Source: Cytophagales bacterium (GTDB lineage: Bacteria; Bacteroidota; Bacteroidia; Cytophagales; Spirosomataceae). Taken from it: a DNA stretch of 64,000 bases. Below are positions 60,807 through 64,000 of this stretch, piece after piece. The notes under the pieces were generated by a model, which saw nothing but the letters and a program-made list of their open reading frames with translations, was not told the origin of the DNA and searched no databases. The translations under genes were made by a program, and so were the position numbers. The first letter of the stretch is position 1, and each line of letters opens with the position of its first letter. The stretch is from NCBI GenBank assembly GCA_013298125.1, contig JAAFJP010000028.1, positions 22,475 to 86,474 on the forward strand, written 5' to 3'.

Positions 60807-61889
60807 ATGAAATATTCAATCATTTTCATAGCAATCTCAGCATTTTTTATAGCAAGTTGTAACCATGCTGAACACGCAAAACACGAAGAGTCTGAATTTG
60901 TGGTAAGTAGCCCCATAAAGGTTGATACTTCAATTGACAAGGAATATGTCTGTCAAATCAGAGCCGCAAATCACATCGAAATACGGTCTTTGGAAAGAGG
61001 TTATTTACAAAAAATATATGTTGATGAAGGGCAACACGTCAAGCAAGGACAACAAATGTTTCAGATTATGCCGATGGTCTATGAGGCTGAGATGGAAAAG
61101 TCGAAAGCTGATGTGGATTATGCGGGTATTGAATACGAAAACACGAAGATTCTATCCGATAAAAACATCGTTTCGCAACAAGAATTAGCCTTGTCAAAAG
61201 CAAAATTAAATCGTGAAAAAGCTGATTTAAAATTGTCAAGTACGCATCTTGGATTGACAAATATCAAAGCTCCGTTCAATGGAATCATGGATAAGTTTCA
61301 TTCACGATTGGGGAGTTTGGTGGAAGAAGGAGAGCTTTTGACGACACTTTCTGACAATAGCAAACTTTGGGTTTATTTCAATGTGCCAGAGGCTGAATAT
61401 TTGGATTATGCCACCCGACTAAAAAAAGAAGGACCTCAAAAAGTGAAGTTATTGATGGCTAATAATCAGATTTTCAATCATATAGGTTCTTTTGAGACCA
61501 TCGAAGCTGATTTTAATAATGAAACGGGTAACATTGCTTTCCGTGCTACATTCCCAAATCCAGAGGGTATTTTACGCCACGGCGAAACGGGTACAATTCT
61601 ACTGCCCGCCTACATCAAAAATGCCCTACTGATTCCACAGGAAGCTACTTTTGATATTTTGGACAAGAAGTTTGTGTTTGTGGTTGATAAAAAAGGTGTC
61701 ATTCATTCTACCCAAATAAAGGTTGGACTCGAAATGCCTCATATCTACGCTGTTACGAGCGGATTGAATACGGGAGACCAAATTTTAGTAGAAGGTCTGC
61801 GTAAAGTTACCAACGGCGACCACATTAAAACCAAATTCAAACCTTACAGGGCGGTGATTGAAGAGTTGAAAAACCTTCATGCGGAGTGA
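60807..61889 (+). CDS. RND efflux periplasmic adaptor (HlyD/AcrA-type) lipoprotein
   Basis: 360 residues. Lipobox IASC (Cys18) followed by a His/Glu-rich segment (NHAEHAKHEE). The lipoyl half-motifs RSLERGYLQKIYVDEGQHVKQGQQMFQI (about 54-81) and LGLTNIKAPFNGIMDKF, the short alpha-hairpin between them, and the beta-barrel and membrane-proximal domains are all in order. It links the inner-membrane pump to an outer-membrane channel. The pump gene follows 127 bp later. Confidence 0.92.
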   Translation: MKYSIIFIAISAFFIASCNHAEHAKHEESEFVVSSPIKVDTSIDKEYVCQIRAANHIEIRSLERGYLQKIYVDEGQHVKQGQQMFQIMPMVYEAEMEKSKADVDYAGIEYENTKILSDKNIVSQQELALSKAKLNREKADLKLSSTHLGLTNIKAPFNGIMDKFHSRLGSLVEEGELLTTLSDNSKLWVYFNVPEAEYLDYATRLKKEGPQKVKLLMANNQIFNHIGSFETIEADFNNETGNIAFRATFPNPEGILRHGETGTILLPAYIKNALLIPQEATFDILDKKFVFVVDKKGVIHSTQIKVGLEMPHIYAVTSGLNTGDQILVEGLRKVTNGDHIKTKFKPYRAVIEELKNLHAE

Positions 61890-61998
61890 GGGCTATTGGC
61901 GGTTGGCTATTAGCTTTTGGCATTTAGCCATTGAACTTTATTTTAAACTTTGTCTCCGAAAGCCAATGGCTAAAAGCTAACTGCCAAAAGCCAAAAGC
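61890..61998. repeat. Word-repeat stem-loop inside the RND operon
   Basis: The left arm repeats GGCTATTGGCGGTTGGCTATTAGC-like words (61890-61933); the right arm (61960-61998) repeats the complement (AGCCAATGGCTAAAAGC, TGCCAAAAGCC). It starts right at the adaptor stop and ends 18 bases before the pump ATG. Confidence 0.75.
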
Positions 61999-62016
61999 AA
62001 TTTTAAAAAGAAAAAT

Positions 62017-64000
62017 ATGTTTAGCAAATTCATACAAAGACCAGTCTTGGCAATTGCCTTGTCACTGGCAATCGTCTTTTTGGGTATATTGGCGATTTTT
62101 ACTCGACCAATCTCTCAATTTCCAGAAATAGCTCCTCCGAGGGTCAATATTTTCATCGAATTCCCAGGCTCAAATGCTGATGTATTGATAAAATCCACGC
62201 TTACCATCATGGAACGTGCCATCAATGGCGTACCTGGTATGCAGTATATGATGTCTGATGCCACCAGTGCGGGCGAAGCCACCATACAAATTATTTTTGA
62301 ACCTGGCACCGACCCAACCATTGCCGCAGCACGTGTAAAAACCCGAGTCGATCAGGTTTGGGCAAATTTACCAATTTTGGTTCAGCGAGAAGGAGTTATC
62401 ATTACGCCCGTTCAGCCGAGTATGTTGATGTACGTCAATTTTTTTAGTACCGATAAAGAATACGACCAAAAGTTTTTATTTAATTATGCCGATAACCTTG
62501 TCGTACCTGAAATCCAGCGTATTAGTGGTGTGGGGCGTTCTGAGATTATTGGAAGTAGAGCGTTTTCTATTCGTGTGTGGTTGAATCCAGACCGTATGCG
62601 AGCCTATAATATTTCTGCGGAAGAAGTATTGAAAGCCATTGACGAACAAAGCGTTTTGGCTCGACCAGGACGTGTGGGGTTGAGTTCGGGTAAAGTTGCC
62701 CAATCACTCGAATACGTTTTTACCTATCAGGGTTGGTACAATAAACCCGAACAGTATAAAGACATTATCATTAGAGCGAATGCTGAGGGTGAACTTTTGA
62801 AATTGAAAGACGTAGCAAACGTAGAAGTAGGAAGTGAATTTGTGGATATTTATTCAAACAAAGATGGTTACGCTGCTGCTTCCTTAGTGTTAAAACAAAA
62901 CCCTGGGTCTAATTCAAACAAAATCATTGCCGATGTAAAGGCAAAATTGGAAGAACTCAAAAAGAATTTTCCACCTGGGGTTGATTATGAAATTAACTAC
63001 GATGTTTCGAGTTTCGTAAATGCCTCGATTGACCAAGTGTTACACACGCTTATTGAGGCTTTTATCTTGGTTTCGTTGGTGGTATTTCTCTTTTTGGGCG
63101 ATTGGCGTTCTACGCTAATTCCTACTTTGGCAGTTCCTGTTTCGCTTATTGGAGCGTTTATTTCCATGCAATTTTTTGGCATTGGTATTAACCTAATTAC
63201 GCTTTTTGCATTGGTATTAGCCATTGGAGTTGTGGTTGATGATGCCATTGTGGTGGTCGAGGCTGTTCACGTTAAGATGGAAGAAGAACATCTTTCCCCT
63301 TTTCAAGCGGTCAAAAAAGTATTGAGTGAAATCTCTGGGGCAATTATCGCCATTACTTTGGTTATGACCGCCGTGTTCGTACCAGTGGCATTTATGACGG
63401 GTCCTGTGGGTGTGCTTTACCGACAATTTGCTATCACGATGGCTTCGGCAATTGTGCTTTCGGGGGTTGTGGCTCTTACACTTACACCCGTTTTATGTGC
63501 TATGATTCTGAAAAATACGCATGGACAAGCTCTTAAAAAGACTCCAATCAATCGTTTTATTGATTGGTTCAATAAGAATTTTGACTGGTTATTAGGCAAA
63601 TACACGAAGCTATTGATGGTAATCGTTAATCGTAAAGTGGTAACATTTGGCGTATTGGCAATTTTTGCTTTTGGCATTTTTGGAATGAATAAAATTTTGC
63701 CCGCAGGTTTTATTCCAGGTGAAGACCAAGGACAAATTTATGCCATTATTCAAACCCCTCCTGGCACAACGCTGGAACGTACCAATCTTATTTCGCTTGA
63801 ATTACAGAAAATTGCCAAAGAAACCGAGGGCGTAAAATCCGTAACGGCAATGGCTGGTTACGAGATTCTGACGGAAGGACGTGGTTCTAATGCGGGTACT
63901 TGCTTAATTAACTTAAAAGATTGGTCAGAAAGAAAGCAATCCGTAAAGGAAATTATGGAAGAATTGGAAGAGAAAACCAAAAATATAGGAGCAATCGTTG
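62017..64000 (+). CDS. RND efflux pump, inner-membrane permease (HAE1/AcrB-like), partial
   Basis: The frame from ATG 62017 (MFSKFIQRPVLAIALSLAIVF) runs to the window edge with 661 codons, so the C-terminal third or more is missing. It has the family start, the porter domain (GRSEIIGSRAFSIRVWLNPDRM), and the membrane helix with the proton-relay residues VLAIGVVVDDAIVVVEAVH (equivalent to AcrB Asp407/Asp408). AVFVPVAFMTGPVGVLYRQFAITMASAIVLSG and LPAGFIPGEDQGQIYAI are further hallmarks. Exports hydrophobic or amphiphilic compounds. Confidence 0.96.
   Translation, partial: MFSKFIQRPVLAIALSLAIVFLGILAIFTRPISQFPEIAPPRVNIFIEFPGSNADVLIKSTLTIMERAINGVPGMQYMMSDATSAGEATIQIIFEPGTDPTIAAARVKTRVDQVWANLPILVQREGVIITPVQPSMLMYVNFFSTDKEYDQKFLFNYADNLVVPEIQRISGVGRSEIIGSRAFSIRVWLNPDRMRAYNISAEEVLKAIDEQSVLARPGRVGLSSGKVAQSLEYVFTYQGWYNKPEQYKDIIIRANAEGELLKLKDVANVEVGSEFVDIYSNKDGYAAASLVLKQNPGSNSNKIIADVKAKLEELKKNFPPGVDYEINYDVSSFVNASIDQVLHTLIEAFILVSLVVFLFLGDWRSTLIPTLAVPVSLIGAFISMQFFGIGINLITLFALVLAIGVVVDDAIVVVEAVHVKMEEEHLSPFQAVKKVLSEISGAIIAITLVMTAVFVPVAFMTGPVGVLYRQFAITMASAIVLSGVVALTLTPVLCAMILKNTHGQALKKTPINRFIDWFNKNFDWLLGKYTKLLMVIVNRKVVTFGVLAIFAFGIFGMNKILPAGFIPGEDQGQIYAIIQTPPGTTLERTNLISLELQKIAKETEGVKSVTAMAGYEILTEGRGSNAGTCLINLKDWSERKQSVKEIMEELEEKTKNIGAIV

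Noticed and set aside
1..64000. tRNA, rRNA, tmRNA, known riboswitches, transposases or phage genes
   Set aside because: None could be recognised by reading; a covariance-model search would be decisive.

Overview
The window is a piece of a Bacteroidota chromosome, most likely from the order Cytophagales. It is AT-rich and has a SusC/SusD pair with a DUF1735 lipoprotein, two proteins with type IX secretion (T9SS) C-terminal sorting domains, the gliding gene gldG, a long SecA, many short-signal lipoproteins, and one good Bacteroidota promoter (TTTG-N19-TATCTTTG) in front of blaI. No tRNA, rRNA, CRISPR array, prophage or transposase gene was seen. The last gene runs off the right edge.

Layout. 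1-4.5 kb: a secreted barrel-like protein, a formylglycine-generating enzyme with its sulfatase, a YdcF-like protein and a GNAT acetyltransferase. 4.5-8.5 kb: an unrecognised three-gene cluster in which two proteins share a coiled-coil/four-helix/coiled-coil plan and flank a secreted protein. 8.7-16.6 kb: an ATE-like aminoacyl-tRNA-protein transferase, a lipoprotein, gldG, secA and an SDR oxidoreductase. 17-24.7 kb: a lone CBM48 protein, a lipoprotein cytochrome (DUF1549/DUF1553) with its DUF1501 partner, an S41 peptidase and a small membrane protein. 24.7-30 kb: a BlaI/M56 regulatory cluster with three TonB C-terminal-domain proteins, a plug-like protein, ExbD and a frameshifted DUF6438-like lipoprotein. 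30-33.6 kb: a barrel protein, a DUF155 protein, proA and a CDGSH/ferredoxin protein. 33.8-42 kb: DUF1501, DUF1800, a T9SS fibronectin-type protein, a CBM/G8-like protein and a CotH kinase. 42-50.3 kb: a 1080-residue PD40/barrel protein, an FAD oxidoreductase, cmk, a lipoprotein and adenine deaminase. 50.6-59.4 kb: SusC, SusD, DUF1735, GMC oxidoreductase and an MBL-fold hydrolase. 59.4-64 kb: a lipoprotein, a small acidic exported protein, and an RND adaptor and pump.

The most unusual content lies between the genes. At least nine intergenic regions hold long imperfect stem-loops built from a short word repeated in one arm and its complement repeated in the other; the word usually differs from locus to locus. 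A second class comprises GC-rich or perfect palindromes. Four of these carry the heptamer GGACGAA in their spacers, two share a 15-3-15 plan with compensating changes in the arms, one is a nested palindrome of about 235 bp, and one sits in frame inside a coding sequence. In the BlaI/M56 region the palindrome ACTAA-N4-TTAGT occurs in the blaI promoter and again just upstream of the tonB-like gene, which suggests a small BlaI regulon.
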